Below are positions 17,642-26,879 of a stretch of 64,000 nucleotides of DNA, one piece after another; position 1 is the first letter of the stretch; each line of letters starts with the position of its first letter. The stretch is from positions 39,967-103,966 of the forward strand of contig NZ_JABACJ020000018.1 in NCBI RefSeq assembly GCF_012524165.2, in the 5' to 3' direction. The position numbers and the translations under genes are program-made. The notes under the pieces are model-generated. The model was given only the letters and a program-made list of their open reading frames with translations. It was not told the origin of the DNA and did not search any database. This DNA comes from Faecalicatena faecalis (GTDB lineage: Bacteria > Bacillota > Clostridia > Lachnospirales > Lachnospiraceae).

Positions 17642-18544
17642 TTAGCGTACTTTCTCTGGGATTGCCAGTATAAACAGAGTAGAAAGCACTAATGCAAAGC
17701 CCAGGATATCCATCTTCATGAACTCTGTTCCCAGTGCGACAGCAGCAACTGCGGTGGCCGCAACGGGCTCTACACTGGAGAACAGCCCTGCATATACAGA
17801 GCCTGTATATTTCACCGATGTCAGGTAGAAGCAGAACGGAAGAATCGTTCCTACTGTAATAATCATAAGAAAGGCCGCTGCTACCTGCCAGTCTATCACA
17901 GCAGAAATGCGCCACGGTCTGACAGCTATCATCAGCACGATTCCTCCTGCAATCATCCCCCACGCGCTCACTGCCTCAGCAGAGAACCGCTTTAAAAGAG
18001 GTGCCGGCAGAACTCCATAGAAACAGGTCGTCACAGCTACCATCATTCCTAAGACCAGCCCTTTGGTCGAAATCGTCAGCGTAGAAAAATCTCCATGTGT
18101 CGCAACAATTGCAATTCCTGCCGCTGCAGCGCAGACGGATAATACTTCTTTTTTGCTTGGCAATATCCGATGAACAATCGCAAAAAACAGAATCAGGATC
18201 GCTGGATTCAGATACTGAAAAATCGTGGCAGTACCTGCATTCATCTCTTGAACCGCAGAAAAAAATGTGAACTGCATCCCCATCATCCCAAGGATTCCAA
18301 ACAGAACCAAACGGATTCCGTCATTTTTATCCTTCCACACGCTGATGATATCCTGCCCCTTTACCTTCGCATAAATCAGGAGCAGCACTCCGGCTGAAAT
18401 CAGACGATACGGAACCAGCCATTCGGAGACAATTCCCTTCTTTTCAAATAAAAACTGAGCTGCCGGGCTTGTCACGCCCCAAAGTACGCCCGCCAAAAAA
18501 GCGTACATGCAGCCTTTTATCCTTAATTTCCTATCTTGTGTCAT
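17642..18544 (-). CDS. DMT superfamily (EamA) permease
   Basis: Ten-segment membrane protein of the drug/metabolite transporter superfamily with two EamA repeats: GVLWGVTSPAAQFLF in the first and VGTILPFCFYLTSVKYTGS plus SSVEPVAATAVAAVALG in the second, the usual closing helix-loop pattern. About 300 aa from MTQDRKLRIKG; an upstream ATG at 18622 would add 26 residues with no clear ribosome site. Substrate cannot be read from sequence. Same direction as the MATE gene, separated by about 120 bases with no clear terminator. Confidence 0.85.
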   Translation of the reverse strand: MTQDRKLRIKGCMYAFLAGVLWGVTSPAAQFLFEKKGIVSEWLVPYRLISAGVLLLIYAKVKGQDIISVWKDKNDGIRLVLFGILGMMGMQFTFFSAVQEMNAGTATIFQYLNPAILILFFAIVHRILPSKKEVLSVCAAAAGIAIVATHGDFSTLTISTKGLVLGMMVAVTTCFYGVLPAPLLKRFSAEAVSAWGMIAGGIVLMIAVRPWRISAVIDWQVAAAFLMIITVGTILPFCFYLTSVKYTGSVYAGLFSSVEPVAATAVAAVALGTEFMKMDILGFALVLSTLFILAIPEKVR

Positions 18545-18908
18545 TATTAAAAACCCCATGTTTCTAAAGAGGCAGATTCTAATCTGATACCATACCCACA
18601 GACCAGCAAACCACCTCTTCATTTTAAATATCCTTATCTTTTAAAGTATTCTTTAATATAATGCTTTAATAACAAACGCAATTTTTTTAATACATTTGCA
18701 ATCTTTATACTTCTTAATTTTCTTTTTAATTTCTTTAGAAACTAATAATTTTCTTTTTGAATAAATATCGTATATTTATCACTTTTAAATTTATTTTGTC
18801 ACTTTAAAGTTTCTATTTCATTCTTTTCTTTTTTAGCAATCTGCCCTATTTTTACAGAGTATACTCTTTTTTATCATATTTTTTATTTTTACCTTCATAC
18901 TTTTCCCA
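18545..18908. other. AT-rich intergenic stretch
   Basis: 364 bases, far richer in A and T than the neighbours, with long T-runs on the plus strand. The only structure I see is the perfect 12-base palindrome AGAGTATACTCT (18856-18867) followed by TTTTTT on the plus strand. No coding sequence is supported. It must hold the promoter of the DMT gene and the end of the mogA/moaB transcript. Confidence 0.5.
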
Positions 18909-19424
18909 TTATGACTTCTTTTTTACCTCATTACCACATTCCCCGGTCAACCCTTTCATAATCTCCAGGCCATGGGGAAGGGAAGCCAGTATGTATTCCA
19001 GATTTTCCTTCACAGCTTTAGGACTTCCCGGAAGATTCACGATCAATGTCTCCTTGCGTATCACAGAAGCCCCCCTGCTTAACATTGCACGCGGCGTAAT
19101 CTGCAGTGACGCATAACGCATCGCTTCTGCAATTCCAGGAGCATTCTTCTCTGCCACCGCAAGTGTCGCCTCCGGTGTGCAGTCCCTCGGCGAGAAGCCA
19201 GTCCCCCCTGTCGTCAGAATCAGGTCCATCTTCGCCTCATCGCAGAGCTGAATCAACTTTTCCTCAATCATCTTCTGCTCATCTGGAAGTAAGATCATCT
19301 CAACTACTTCATACCCCTCTTCTTCTATCATCTCCTGGATCAACGGTCCGCTCTTATCTTCCCTTTCTCCTGCATATCCTTTATCACTTAATGTAATGAC
19401 TGCTGTCTTCCATCTTCTTTTCAT
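18909..19424 (-). CDS. MogA/MoaB family molybdopterin biosynthesis protein
   Basis: Molybdopterin adenylyltransferase-type fold, 171 aa from MKRRWKTAVITLSDKG. It shows AVITLSDKGYAGEREDKSG, LILTTGGTGFSPRDCTPEA (nucleotide/pterin loop) and LPGSPKAVKENLEYIL. MogA and MoaB cannot be told apart by eye. The start lies 41 bases inside moaC, so the genes are coupled; a longer frame would add 30 residues that read entirely within moaC. No other Mo-cofactor gene (moaA, moeA, moaE) is in the window. Confidence 0.88.
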   Translation of the reverse strand: MKRRWKTAVITLSDKGYAGEREDKSGPLIQEMIEEEGYEVVEMILLPDEQKMIEEKLIQLCDEAKMDLILTTGGTGFSPRDCTPEATLAVAEKNAPGIAEAMRYASLQITPRAMLSRGASVIRKETLIVNLPGSPKAVKENLEYILASLPHGLEIMKGLTGECGNEVKKKS

Positions 19425-19890
19425 GATAATATTCTCCACTCTTTCCGCCAGTCTTTCGGCATAAATAAATTTCTTTGATCTCCATGGACTTGTCCAATGC
19501 CTTGCACATATCATACACCGTAAGTAATGCCGTACTGACTCCCGTCAGCGCTTCCATCTCCACTCCGGTCTTTCCTGTCACCTTTACCGTGCACCAGCAC
19601 TGCACTGCATATTCTTCTGGCAGCATCTTAAATGTTACTTTACAATTCGTAATCGGCAGGATATGACACATGGGAATCAATTCCGATGTCCGCTTCGCGC
19701 CCATAATTCCCGCTGTCGTTGCAACCCCCAGCACATCTCCTTTGCCTACTACACCTGCACAGATTGCCTCATAGACCTCCTGGTTCACTACGATCTTACC
19801 GGTTGCTGTCGCCTCACGGATCGTCTCCCCCTTTTCCGTCACATCTACCATAAATGCCTTTCCATTCTCATCGAAATGTGTTAAACCCAT
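19384..19890 (-). CDS. moaC: Cyclic pyranopterin monophosphate synthase MoaC
   Basis: Second step of molybdenum cofactor synthesis. Conserved blocks: LTHFDENGKAFMVDVTEKG, GDVLGVATTAGIMGAKRTSE, LIPMCHILPITNCKV and GVEMEALTGVSTALLTVYDM, in family order. About 168 aa from MGLTHFDENG, 8 bases after GGGAGG. The C terminus runs past the usual end by about 15 residues, into the overlap with the next gene. Divergent from the AraC-type gene to the right. Confidence 0.94.
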   Translation of the reverse strand: MGLTHFDENGKAFMVDVTEKGETIREATATGKIVVNQEVYEAICAGVVGKGDVLGVATTAGIMGAKRTSELIPMCHILPITNCKVTFKMLPEEYAVQCWCTVKVTGKTGVEMEALTGVSTALLTVYDMCKALDKSMEIKEIYLCRKTGGKSGEYYHEKKMEDSSHYIK

Positions 19891-19962
19891 ATAAACTTCC
19901 TCCCTGTCGTAATCCATATCTATCATTTTATCACACTCAAAATAGGCTGTAAATCAAGTTGT

Positions 19963-19991
19963 TAGCATTTGGAACTGACATTTGCTATAAT
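19963..19991 (+). promoter_or_regulatory. Putative extended -10 promoter for the AraC/GyrI-type gene
   Basis: TGCTATAAT at 19983-19991 is an extended -10 match; a weak TTAGCA lies 18 bases before TATAAT. It is about 90 bases before the ATG at 20080. Confidence 0.45.
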
Positions 19992-20079
19992 ATTAAAAAC
20001 CTATTTGTTTGTCCAAAAAGGTCAAGAAGTTAAATTATAAATTCTAGTATGATTACGATACAAGGCAGGTACATAATAT

Positions 20080-21033
20080 ATGGAAAATGAAAAGACCAAC
20101 AAACGTTTTGCCAAGCTCCCGAACAGGGATACCATTGAGGCAGTACACAATATTCAGAATTATATCCGGCTCCATTTCCAAGATGAGGATTTCAGTGTGG
20201 AGAGGGTATGTGTCGAGGCTGGCTATTCCAGGCGGCATGTAGACCGGATGTTTCAGTTTTTTCTGGGACAGCCGCTTAAAGATTATATCAACTCCGTCTA
20301 CCTGACTCAAAGTGCTAATGAACTGATCGAGAGTGATGCGAGTGTCCTGGATGTTGCACTGAACTGTCATTTCCAGACTCACGAGGGGTTTACCCGTTCG
20401 TTTTACCGGAAATTTCATGTGACACCTTCCCAATATCGGAAGACGCAGATTCCTCTTCCGCTGTTTACGCAGTATCCAATCGGACACTATTATGCCCTGC
20501 TTGACTATGTACAAAATAAGGAGGATCAGGAAATGAACCAGAACATGAACTTATGTATGATTACCGCAAAAGAAAGACCAAGGAGAAAGCTGATCTATCT
20601 CCCAGCTAAAAATGCTGATGACTATTTTTCTTACTGTGAAGAAATGGGGTGTGACTGGGAGGGACTTATGAACAGCATCCCGGAAAAGTACGAATCTGCT
20701 GCTTTGATCGAGCTTCCATCCGCACTTGTTCCAGAGGGTTTTTCCAAGACCGCAGTCGGTGTGGAGGTGCCGTTATCTTTTGAAAATCCGCTCCCAGAAG
20801 GCTACCGAACTGCAGAACTTGAAGAGTGTATCATGCTCTATTTCCAGAGCGAGCCCTATGAGGATGAGAACGATTTCTGTGCCGCAATTGAAAGCACCTA
20901 TGCTGCCATCGAAAAATACCGTCCCGAGCAGTATGGCTACCGTTTTGCCTATGATCTGGCCCCCAGCTTCAACTTCGGCGCGGAGGCCGCCACAGGTGCA
21001 AGACTTGCAGTTCCGGCTGTAGGAATCTCCTAA
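20080..21033 (+). CDS. AraC-family regulator with C-terminal GyrI-like domain
   Basis: 317 aa. Residues 20-120 form a double helix-turn-helix of the AraC/XylS type (VCVEAGYSRRHVDRMFQFFL and DVALNCHFQTHEGFTRSFYR, ending FHVTPSQYRK). After a linker, residues 160-310 resemble the GyrI-like small-molecule binding domain (NLCMITAKERPRRKLIYLPAK onwards). This HTH-first layout is that of SoxS/Rob-like drug-responsive activators. It stands alone between moaC (divergent) and the symporter (convergent), so its targets are unknown; its own promoter is the likely first. Confidence 0.85.
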   Translation: MENEKTNKRFAKLPNRDTIEAVHNIQNYIRLHFQDEDFSVERVCVEAGYSRRHVDRMFQFFLGQPLKDYINSVYLTQSANELIESDASVLDVALNCHFQTHEGFTRSFYRKFHVTPSQYRKTQIPLPLFTQYPIGHYYALLDYVQNKEDQEMNQNMNLCMITAKERPRRKLIYLPAKNADDYFSYCEEMGCDWEGLMNSIPEKYESAALIELPSALVPEGFSKTAVGVEVPLSFENPLPEGYRTAELEECIMLYFQSEPYEDENDFCAAIESTYAAIEKYRPEQYGYRFAYDLAPSFNFGAEAATGARLAVPAVGIS

Positions 21034-21110
21034 GTTTCCTCCGATTGTAGCAGATATTAGCAGTTAGGTCCGTCGATACTCATACATTTCCTATCAAAAG
21101 CAATCTGTGA

Positions 21111-22442
21111 CTATCTGTTCAGTGACATGCGCGTCTCACCTATAATCACTTTCCTCAACATCCAGATACACAGGATGTTGGGGATTGCCATAAAGGAATT
21201 GAACAGATCCGACACCGTCCACACAACATCCAGCGACATCACAGCTCCCAGATAAACCGCCATAATATAGAGGACCCTGTATGCCAGGATCTTTTGTTTT
21301 CCCCAGAGATACTGTACCGCACATTCTCCATAGTAGCTCCATCCGATGATGGTCGCAAAAGCGAACAGAACAAGCGAGACCGACAGCATAAAGCTTCCAT
21401 CCACGGGAAGCCCGGCAAAGGCCAGAAAACACAGTTGATCGTCCGCTACCCCCTGATAGGCCGCCGGAGTCCTCAGCATACTACTGACAATCGCAATCCC
21501 GGTAATTGCACACATCACGACTGTATCCCAGAACGGCCCCGTCATGGAGATGATTCCCTGCTTTACCGGAGAACTGGTCCGGGCCGAGGCTGCTGTCATC
21601 GGGATAGAGCCCAGTCCAGCCTCATTCGTGAACAATCCTTTCGAGATTCCCGTTCGCATTCCGGTCATTACTGCCGTTCCTGCGATTCCACCCGCCACAG
21701 ATTTGGACGAAAAGGCGGACCGTACGATTACCGCTAGTGTCTCTCCCAAAAAGTCTCTGTTGATCCACAAAAGTAGAAGACAGCCTCCCATATAGAAAAC
21801 ACTCATAAATGGAACCAGATATGTACATACCCTGGATATCTGTCTTGCCCCTCCCAGGATCACAATTCCTGCCAGTACTGCGGCCACTGCTCCAATGATC
21901 TGTGGTGAGATCCGGTAATTCGCCGTAACTGCCGCACAGATGGAATGAGACTGAACGCTGCTGCCCATCCCAAGAGAGGCAAGGATCGTGCTGAGAGCAA
22001 AGATCACTGCCGCACTCTTCTGATGAAGCGCCTTCTCCATCACATACATAGGACCACCCAGGAAAGAGCCGTCCGGCTTTTGCACCCGGTATTTTACTGC
22101 CAGAAAACATTCTGCATAACAGGTGGCAATTCCAAACACTCCCGTCACCCAACACCAGAACACTGCGCCTGGTCCCCCAATTGCGATGGCCGCACTGATT
22201 CCAATGATATTTCCCGTGCCTATGGTCGCCGCAAGTGCAGTTGCCAGTGCAGAGAAGGGCGAAATCCCCTCATTGCTTTCCTCTGTTTTCGAAAAACTAA
22301 GCCGGATTCCCTTCGGTATCTTTCTCTGAATCACTCCAAGACGGAACGTAAAATATAAATGGGTACCCAGAAGGACCACCAGCATCGGCATCCCCCACAG
22401 GTACCCATATATTGACTTCATAATCTGCGCAATCGTTTCCAT
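21111..22442 (-). CDS. Sodium:alanine symporter, AGCS family
   Basis: Sodium-coupled amino acid carrier with about 10 membrane segments. Family blocks: ALAATIGTGNIIGISAAIAIGG-type loop, GGPMYVMEKAL, and the signature NEAGLGSIPMTAASARTSSP followed by KQGIISMTGPFWDT. About 443 aa from METIAQIMKSIYG, which sits 6 bases after GGAG and gives the usual short N terminus; an ATG at 22502 would add 20 residues without a good ribosome site. Substrate probably alanine or glycine by family. Confidence 0.9.
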   Translation of the reverse strand: METIAQIMKSIYGYLWGMPMLVVLLGTHLYFTFRLGVIQRKIPKGIRLSFSKTEESNEGISPFSALATALAATIGTGNIIGISAAIAIGGPGAVFWCWVTGVFGIATCYAECFLAVKYRVQKPDGSFLGGPMYVMEKALHQKSAAVIFALSTILASLGMGSSVQSHSICAAVTANYRISPQIIGAVAAVLAGIVILGGARQISRVCTYLVPFMSVFYMGGCLLLLWINRDFLGETLAVIVRSAFSSKSVAGGIAGTAVMTGMRTGISKGLFTNEAGLGSIPMTAASARTSSPVKQGIISMTGPFWDTVVMCAITGIAIVSSMLRTPAAYQGVADDQLCFLAFAGLPVDGSFMLSVSLVLFAFATIIGWSYYGECAVQYLWGKQKILAYRVLYIMAVYLGAVMSLDVVWTVSDLFNSFMAIPNILCIWMLRKVIIGETRMSLNR

Positions 22443-22519
22443 GCCATACTCCGCAATCTGCTTTTCTTCTATATATATGACCGGAGTTTTCATTTTAGCC
22501 ATCTATCCAGGCTGACTTT

Positions 22520-23296
22520 TCAGACAGATGTAATCTTCCTATATTCCCTCCTCACTGCAATCAGTAGAACAATACCGGACACCGCGCCCGTGAACAGGAA
22601 AGACTGTATCAGCGGGGCAAAATTATAACTGCCCTCTGTCCAGAAATCAATAAAATCACTGCTGATATAGCTCATCGGCAGAAGCGCCGCCATTTTCTGT
22701 GCAAATGTAGGAAGCTGGTCCACCTTAATTCCCATCATTCCGCACAGAATCATACTGCCAAAGAAAACCGTCATCATCACGACATAGGCGGCTCCAAATT
22801 TCTTGAAAATTGTTGCTACACCGTGAGCCAGTGCAAAATAAATTCCACTCAAAAGGAACAAACAGAGAATCAGGCACAATGCCGAACTCACCCGGGGCGT
22901 CTCCATTTCCACAGAAGCATATGCCACCGCTGTATAGATTACAAGTCCGGCTGCCATCACTACGAACTGTGCGATGATCTTCGCCAGCAGCACCGACTTT
23001 TCCGGATAACCAAACAGCTTCATCCGAAGCGGAATCTCCTTTTCCAGCTCCTGAGAATAATTGGAGGAATATCCAAGCAGAACAACCGCCATGGGGATCA
23101 TCAGGGTCATAGTAATAAAAACAGCCGTATTAGCCTGTGAAATAGCTGATTCCGGCACATCAGCCTGAACCGTCTTGATAATAAGAAAGAACATCAGCAC
23201 AGGAAACACAATTCCAAACATATAGATAAACGGATTTCCCAGTACATTTCTGATTTCATATACAATCAACCTTCTGCCGCATCGTTTCTCAGTCAT
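22520..23296 (-). CDS. ABC-2 type permease of two-component-linked transporter
   Basis: 258-aa membrane protein with about six hydrophobic segments, opening RLIVYEIRNVLGNPFIYMFG and typical of ABC-2 export permeases. Overlaps the stop of its ATPase by 8 bases, so the two subunits are co-translated. The response regulator and kinase upstream, with shared operator sequence before both transcription units, make it an inducible transporter. The class includes antimicrobial-peptide immunity and drug export systems; substrate unknown. Confidence 0.85.
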   Translation of the reverse strand: MTEKRCGRRLIVYEIRNVLGNPFIYMFGIVFPVLMFFLIIKTVQADVPESAISQANTAVFITMTLMIPMAVVLLGYSSNYSQELEKEIPLRMKLFGYPEKSVLLAKIIAQFVVMAAGLVIYTAVAYASVEMETPRVSSALCLILCLFLLSGIYFALAHGVATIFKKFGAAYVVMMTVFFGSMILCGMMGIKVDQLPTFAQKMAALLPMSYISSDFIDFWTEGSYNFAPLIQSFLFTGAVSGIVLLIAVRREYRKITSV

Positions 23297-24182
23297 TTAC
23301 AGACACCCCGCTTTCATGTTCCTTCGCATAAGCAGCCTTGGCATTCACAGACATGATTTCAATATCACTGCTGCTGCGTTTAAAATTTATATTATTTCGA
23401 ATCAACAAGCCTGCCAGTTCCTCTTCCTCCGCCTGTTCCCTGCATGCAAGCGCAATCAGGTGTGCCGGCGCCGCAAGCTTTCGGTAAGAAGCCGTCAGTC
23501 TTTCGTTTTCCGCATTCGCATCCAGGGTAATGATTGATTCACCACAGTATTTTTGAAACAGTTCCTGCTTCCTGCCATAATCGATCACCCTGCCCTGATC
23601 CAGAATCAGAAGATGATCCGCCAGAAGCTCCAACTCCTCATAATAGTGTGACACGATACAGAGTGTGTTGCTTTTCCCTTCATACCACTGCAGCAGCTTT
23701 TCCATCAGACGCTGCCTTGTCTCAAAATCCAGTCCTGAGGTCACCTCATCATAAAAGGTAAGAGGTGCATCCTGCATCATCACCATGATGATCGTCAGCC
23801 TCTGCTTCTGTCCTCCCGAAAGGGACTTGTATCGCTTTTTCAGGCACTCTTCAAATTCAAAATATTCGATCAGCTCCCTTAATCTCTGATTCGTCTTAAT
23901 ACTGGTATCCAAAATCGTCTCCAGGACATGCCGGACTGACATCGTAGATACATAATGATTAAATTGAAGATGTGCTGCCATATCCTGCGGCTTTAACCTC
24001 GTCTCGACCCTTCCTTTATAGGTAGTAAGTCCCAGCAGAGTCTTCACCAGCGTCGTCTTTCCCGCCCCGTTGGAGCCGATGATGCCGATCCGTTCTCCCT
24101 CATTGATCCTGATCGGGCGGTCGATTTCAAGTGCCTGGAATTTTCCATAGAACACCTGCAGATTTCTAATCTCCACTAACAT
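23289..24182 (-). CDS. ABC transporter ATP-binding protein
   Basis: 297 aa. Walker A IIGSNGAGKTTLVK near residue 36, signature YKSLSGGQKQRLTI, Walker B LTFYDEVTSGLD (catalytic Glu kept, with the usual Leu-Asp-Glu-Pro replaced by Tyr-Asp-Glu-Val) and switch His in CIVSHYYEELE. A tail of about 80 residues after the ATPase core carries no known motif. ATG is 7 bases after GGAG. Transcribed from its own promoter between the kinase stop and this gene, with the presumed response-regulator boxes. Confidence 0.92.
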   Translation of the reverse strand: MLVEIRNLQVFYGKFQALEIDRPIRINEGERIGIIGSNGAGKTTLVKTLLGLTTYKGRVETRLKPQDMAAHLQFNHYVSTMSVRHVLETILDTSIKTNQRLRELIEYFEFEECLKKRYKSLSGGQKQRLTIIMVMMQDAPLTFYDEVTSGLDFETRQRLMEKLLQWYEGKSNTLCIVSHYYEELELLADHLLILDQGRVIDYGRKQELFQKYCGESIITLDANAENERLTASYRKLAAPAHLIALACREQAEEEELAGLLIRNNINFKRSSSDIEIMSVNAKAAYAKEHESGVSVND

Positions 24183-24212
24183 CCCTGTTCTCCTCTCATC
24201 TTTGATGTCTCC

Positions 24213-24244
24213 ATTCTAACGCTCTCATATGAATTTCATATGAA
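24213..24244 (-). promoter_or_regulatory. Promoter with response-regulator direct repeat before the ABC genes
   Basis: On the minus strand TTCATATGAAATTCATATG (24226-24244) is a direct repeat of TTCATATG with 11-base period. Seven bases later comes TAGAAT (24213-24218) as -10; no -35 consensus exists, the repeat takes its place. The same arrangement precedes the response-regulator gene. Confidence 0.7.
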
Positions 24245-24271
24245 GATACCGTGTGACCCTATTGAATCTTC

Positions 24272-25858
24272 CTAGTGAAAACGAAGTATCGTAAGAACTC
24301 CTTCTGATGTATCCTCCTTCACATCCATCTGCACATTTTCTATGTGAAGCTGATATCCCAGCACTTCACAGTAATAAGCAGACACGTACAGCCCGAGCCC
24401 CTTCCCCTTTTCCCTGGTATTTCCACTGACAAACGGCTCATACACATGGGGCAACATTTCCTCCTCGATATGTGCACCTTCATTCAGAATCCTCACACGA
24501 TCCTCACATACCTCTAAAAAAATCCTGCCTCCGGGCGGTGTATAGGAGACTGCATTGGAAACCAGATTATCCAGTATCTTCTTTAATAGTTCCCGGTCAC
24601 TCACCAGCTTGCATGGCACAGTCTTTTTCTCGCTGCTTAATTGCTTTGCCTCTACCTGTACTGCATAAGAAGAAATCACATCATCCATCAAAAGCTCCAT
24701 ATCCACCGGTTCCATCTGCAGATGCTCCGTACAGTGATTCAGATACAGGATATCCTCAACAATCCTCCTCATGGACTGCAACTGTGCCTTTACCTGGGGC
24801 AGATAGGTCTTTGTATCCTGATACTTTCCCACCTCCTGTATCATCCCATCCACGAGCAGAAGCGCCGCCGTGACAGGCGTCTTGAGCTGATGAGAGGAGG
24901 CACGCAGGAAGACCTCCTGTCGTTTATTCTCCTTCCTGAGAAGCTCATTCTTTTTCTCAAGCTCCTCATAATTTTCCCGGATTCTTGTATAAAGTTCGTT
25001 CAGAGACCGCCCCAGCTCTCCGATTTCATCCTTCTCCCGGATTTCAAATGGGGTGACCTCCAGATTCCCGGCAGTCCTGACCTCCTGGGCATAGTGTGCC
25101 AGCCGGATCACCGGATTCACGATTTTCCTGGAAAAATACTGGGAACAGATCATCACGATCAGAAAGAGTACCGCCGCAATCATCGGAACACTCCCCAGAA
25201 CAATCGGCTTGATTTCTTTCATCTGCGGTGTCATGACCGGAAGAAAAGAAATCACGAGAGAATCGGCACTTTTTCCCATCGCAATATATGTGGTATACTG
25301 ATTGGACTCATCAGAGACGCCTCCCTCAAACACAAAGATATCATCTCCCACCACATGCGTTTTCCCGGTCCCGTCTTTCCGAAACACCTCCGCATCCTGA
25401 TTTACTTCCACTTTCATATCGATCGGGGACTGCTGATTCAATACTTCCCCCTGACTGATGCCATCTTTCAGAAGATTCCAGTCAATTACTTCAAAATCCT
25501 CCTTATCCATATCCTTTATATCCTGAAAGCATTCCCGCACCTGCCCAATGAACTGCACAAGATTCTCATCCTTCACTGTGATATCAGCATGAAATCCCAT
25601 TCCCGCCACATACAGCACATTCCCGGACATGGGGATCTCCAGAGTCGCCGATCCGGTCGGATTCTGCACCTTTAGTCCCTCGTAGCTGTGGTTCTTCATA
25701 TATCCCTTCTCCACCTCCACGACCGACTTTAGGTTCTCCTTTTTCATATAATCCACATAAAGGGACGGCAGCATCGTCACGAAATAAATCACAATCAGCC
25801 CAATCAGAAGCACAGAAATTCCAATACTGTAAAGAAACGTCTTTTTCGAAAGCTTCAT
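24272..25858 (-). CDS. Sensor histidine kinase (HAMP, HisKA, HATPase)
   Basis: 528 aa. Membrane segment at residues 8-30, extracytoplasmic sensor domain of about 180 residues with no motif I recognise, second segment near 220-243, HAMP linker (NPVIRLAHYAQEV onward), a coiled coil, the H-box FLRASSHQLKTPVTAALL, and an ATPase domain with NLVSNAVSYTPPGG and GLGLYVSAYYCEV. Starts right after the response-regulator stop. The large periplasm-equivalent domain suggests direct ligand sensing rather than sensing through the transporter. Confidence 0.92.
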   Translation of the reverse strand: MKLSKKTFLYSIGISVLLIGLIVIYFVTMLPSLYVDYMKKENLKSVVEVEKGYMKNHSYEGLKVQNPTGSATLEIPMSGNVLYVAGMGFHADITVKDENLVQFIGQVRECFQDIKDMDKEDFEVIDWNLLKDGISQGEVLNQQSPIDMKVEVNQDAEVFRKDGTGKTHVVGDDIFVFEGGVSDESNQYTTYIAMGKSADSLVISFLPVMTPQMKEIKPIVLGSVPMIAAVLFLIVMICSQYFSRKIVNPVIRLAHYAQEVRTAGNLEVTPFEIREKDEIGELGRSLNELYTRIRENYEELEKKNELLRKENKRQEVFLRASSHQLKTPVTAALLLVDGMIQEVGKYQDTKTYLPQVKAQLQSMRRIVEDILYLNHCTEHLQMEPVDMELLMDDVISSYAVQVEAKQLSSEKKTVPCKLVSDRELLKKILDNLVSNAVSYTPPGGRIFLEVCEDRVRILNEGAHIEEEMLPHVYEPFVSGNTREKGKGLGLYVSAYYCEVLGYQLHIENVQMDVKEDTSEGVLTILRFH

Positions 25859-25861
25859 CCT

Positions 25862-26521
25862 TTATCCCTCCTGTCTGAACTGATATCCGACTCCGATTAC
25901 CGTCTTGATAAAATTTCCCGGCAGCTTTTTTCGCAGATTCTTTACATGCGCATCGATGATCCTGTCATTTCCGATATAATCCTCGTTAAAAATCCGAAGA
26001 ATCAACTGTTCCCGCGTGAAGACCCGCCGCGGCTCTTCGTACAGCGTCTCCAGCAGAAGAAACTCACTCAAGGTCAGTTCCAGGGCTGTCCCGTTGAAAT
26101 AAGCCTGATATCCTTCACGGTCAATCCAGAGTCCCTTCTGTACCGTCTCAAGGGGTCTGACCCTTCTGAAAATCGTTTCCATCCGCTTCAGCAGAATAAT
26201 CGGCGACACAGGCTTCACCACATAATCATCGGCATACTCGTTAAACGCCTGTACCTGTGTCTGTTCATCTCCCAGGGCCGTCAGCATGATCACTGCCATA
26301 TCAGGAAAGCGCTTTCTGATAAAGCTCAATACCTCCAGACCGCTGATTTTTGGAACCATGATGTCCAGCACCGCCATGTCAAACACACTCTTCTCCAGCG
26401 CCTCTATGGCTTTCTCCCCGTCCGAGACCAGAAAGACCTCGTAATCCTGCATCTTCATATATTCTGCCAGAACCTCCTGGATCACTGGCTCATCCTCTAA
26501 AAATAAGATTCGTTTCCTCAT
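25862..26521 (-). CDS. OmpR-family response regulator
   Basis: 219 aa. Receiver domain MRKRILFLEDEPVIQEVL with phosphoacceptor Asp in DMAVLDIMVPKISG, switch Thr in VIMLTALGDE and Lys in DYVVKPVSP; C-terminal winged helix with LTLSEFLLLETLYE and NDRIIDAHVKNLRKKL. ATG about 10 bases after GGGAGG. First gene of the regulator-kinase pair; its promoter carries the same direct repeat as that of the ABC genes, which suggests autoregulation plus activation of the transporter. Confidence 0.94.
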   Translation of the reverse strand: MRKRILFLEDEPVIQEVLAEYMKMQDYEVFLVSDGEKAIEALEKSVFDMAVLDIMVPKISGLEVLSFIRKRFPDMAVIMLTALGDEQTQVQAFNEYADDYVVKPVSPIILLKRMETIFRRVRPLETVQKGLWIDREGYQAYFNGTALELTLSEFLLLETLYEEPRRVFTREQLILRIFNEDYIGNDRIIDAHVKNLRKKLPGNFIKTVIGVGYQFRQEG

Positions 26522-26552
26522 AATAAAAAAGACCTCCCGGTATTATGTGTAC

Positions 26553-26584
26553 ATTATACCAGAGGCATATGAATTTCGGATGAA
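26553..26584 (-). promoter_or_regulatory. Promoter with response-regulator direct repeat before the regulator gene
   Basis: TTCATCCGAAATTCATATG (26566-26584, minus strand), seven bases, then TATAAT (26553-26558). It differs by two bases from the box at 24226-24244 and has identical spacing to the -10. Confidence 0.7.
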
Positions 26585-26741
26585 TTTATCTGTGTTTTCT
26601 AATTTGTGCTGGTAGTATGTAACTGTTCACAGGTACGATAGGATACTAATACTCCTCAATTTGAATCTATCTAAAAACATTCTTGTGTACTAATGATTAT
26701 TGTAATCATCACTCTTGTAAAAAACATTTATGACAAGCATA

Positions 26742-26782
26742 AAAAATACCCTCCTCACTGGTTTTGTCCAGTAAAGAGGGTA
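26742..26782 (-). terminator. Terminator of the candidate small RNA
   Basis: Minus-strand stem TACCCTC...ACTGG/CCAGT...GAGGGTA with a hexanucleotide loop, then TTTTTT. Confidence 0.75.
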
Positions 26783-26873
26783 CATATCACCCTGTGATGA
26801 GAAAGTAAACGGCTATTTCGTAAAATCTTTCACCGGGGCGGGTGAGGTGCATTCACCCTCCGGCTGTCTTGTT
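26742..26873 (-). ncRNA. Candidate small RNA gene, about 130 bases, with own promoter and terminator
   Basis: A promoter TTGATA (26903-26908), 17 bases, TATAAT (26880-26885) on the minus strand predicts a start near 26873. The transcript would contain GGGTG/CACCC enclosed by CCGG/CCGG, then ATCAC/GTGAT, and end at a terminator TACCCTC...GAGGGTA (26747-26782) followed by six T. No open reading frame of note. The response regulator downstream has its own promoter, so a leader role is less likely. It matches no RNA family I know (T-box, SAM, glycine, c-di-GMP, fluoride and SRP motifs absent). Confidence 0.45.
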
Positions 26874-26879
26874 AAATAT

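Noticed and set aside
26731..26776. Short plus-strand leader peptide starting at ATG 26731
   Set aside because: No ribosome site, and the stop falls in the terminator hairpin of the minus-strand RNA.
26742..26873. Known riboswitch in the structured stretch
   Set aside because: No T-box, SAM, glycine, lysine, fluoride, c-di-GMP or ydaO core was found, and the next gene has a separate promoter.
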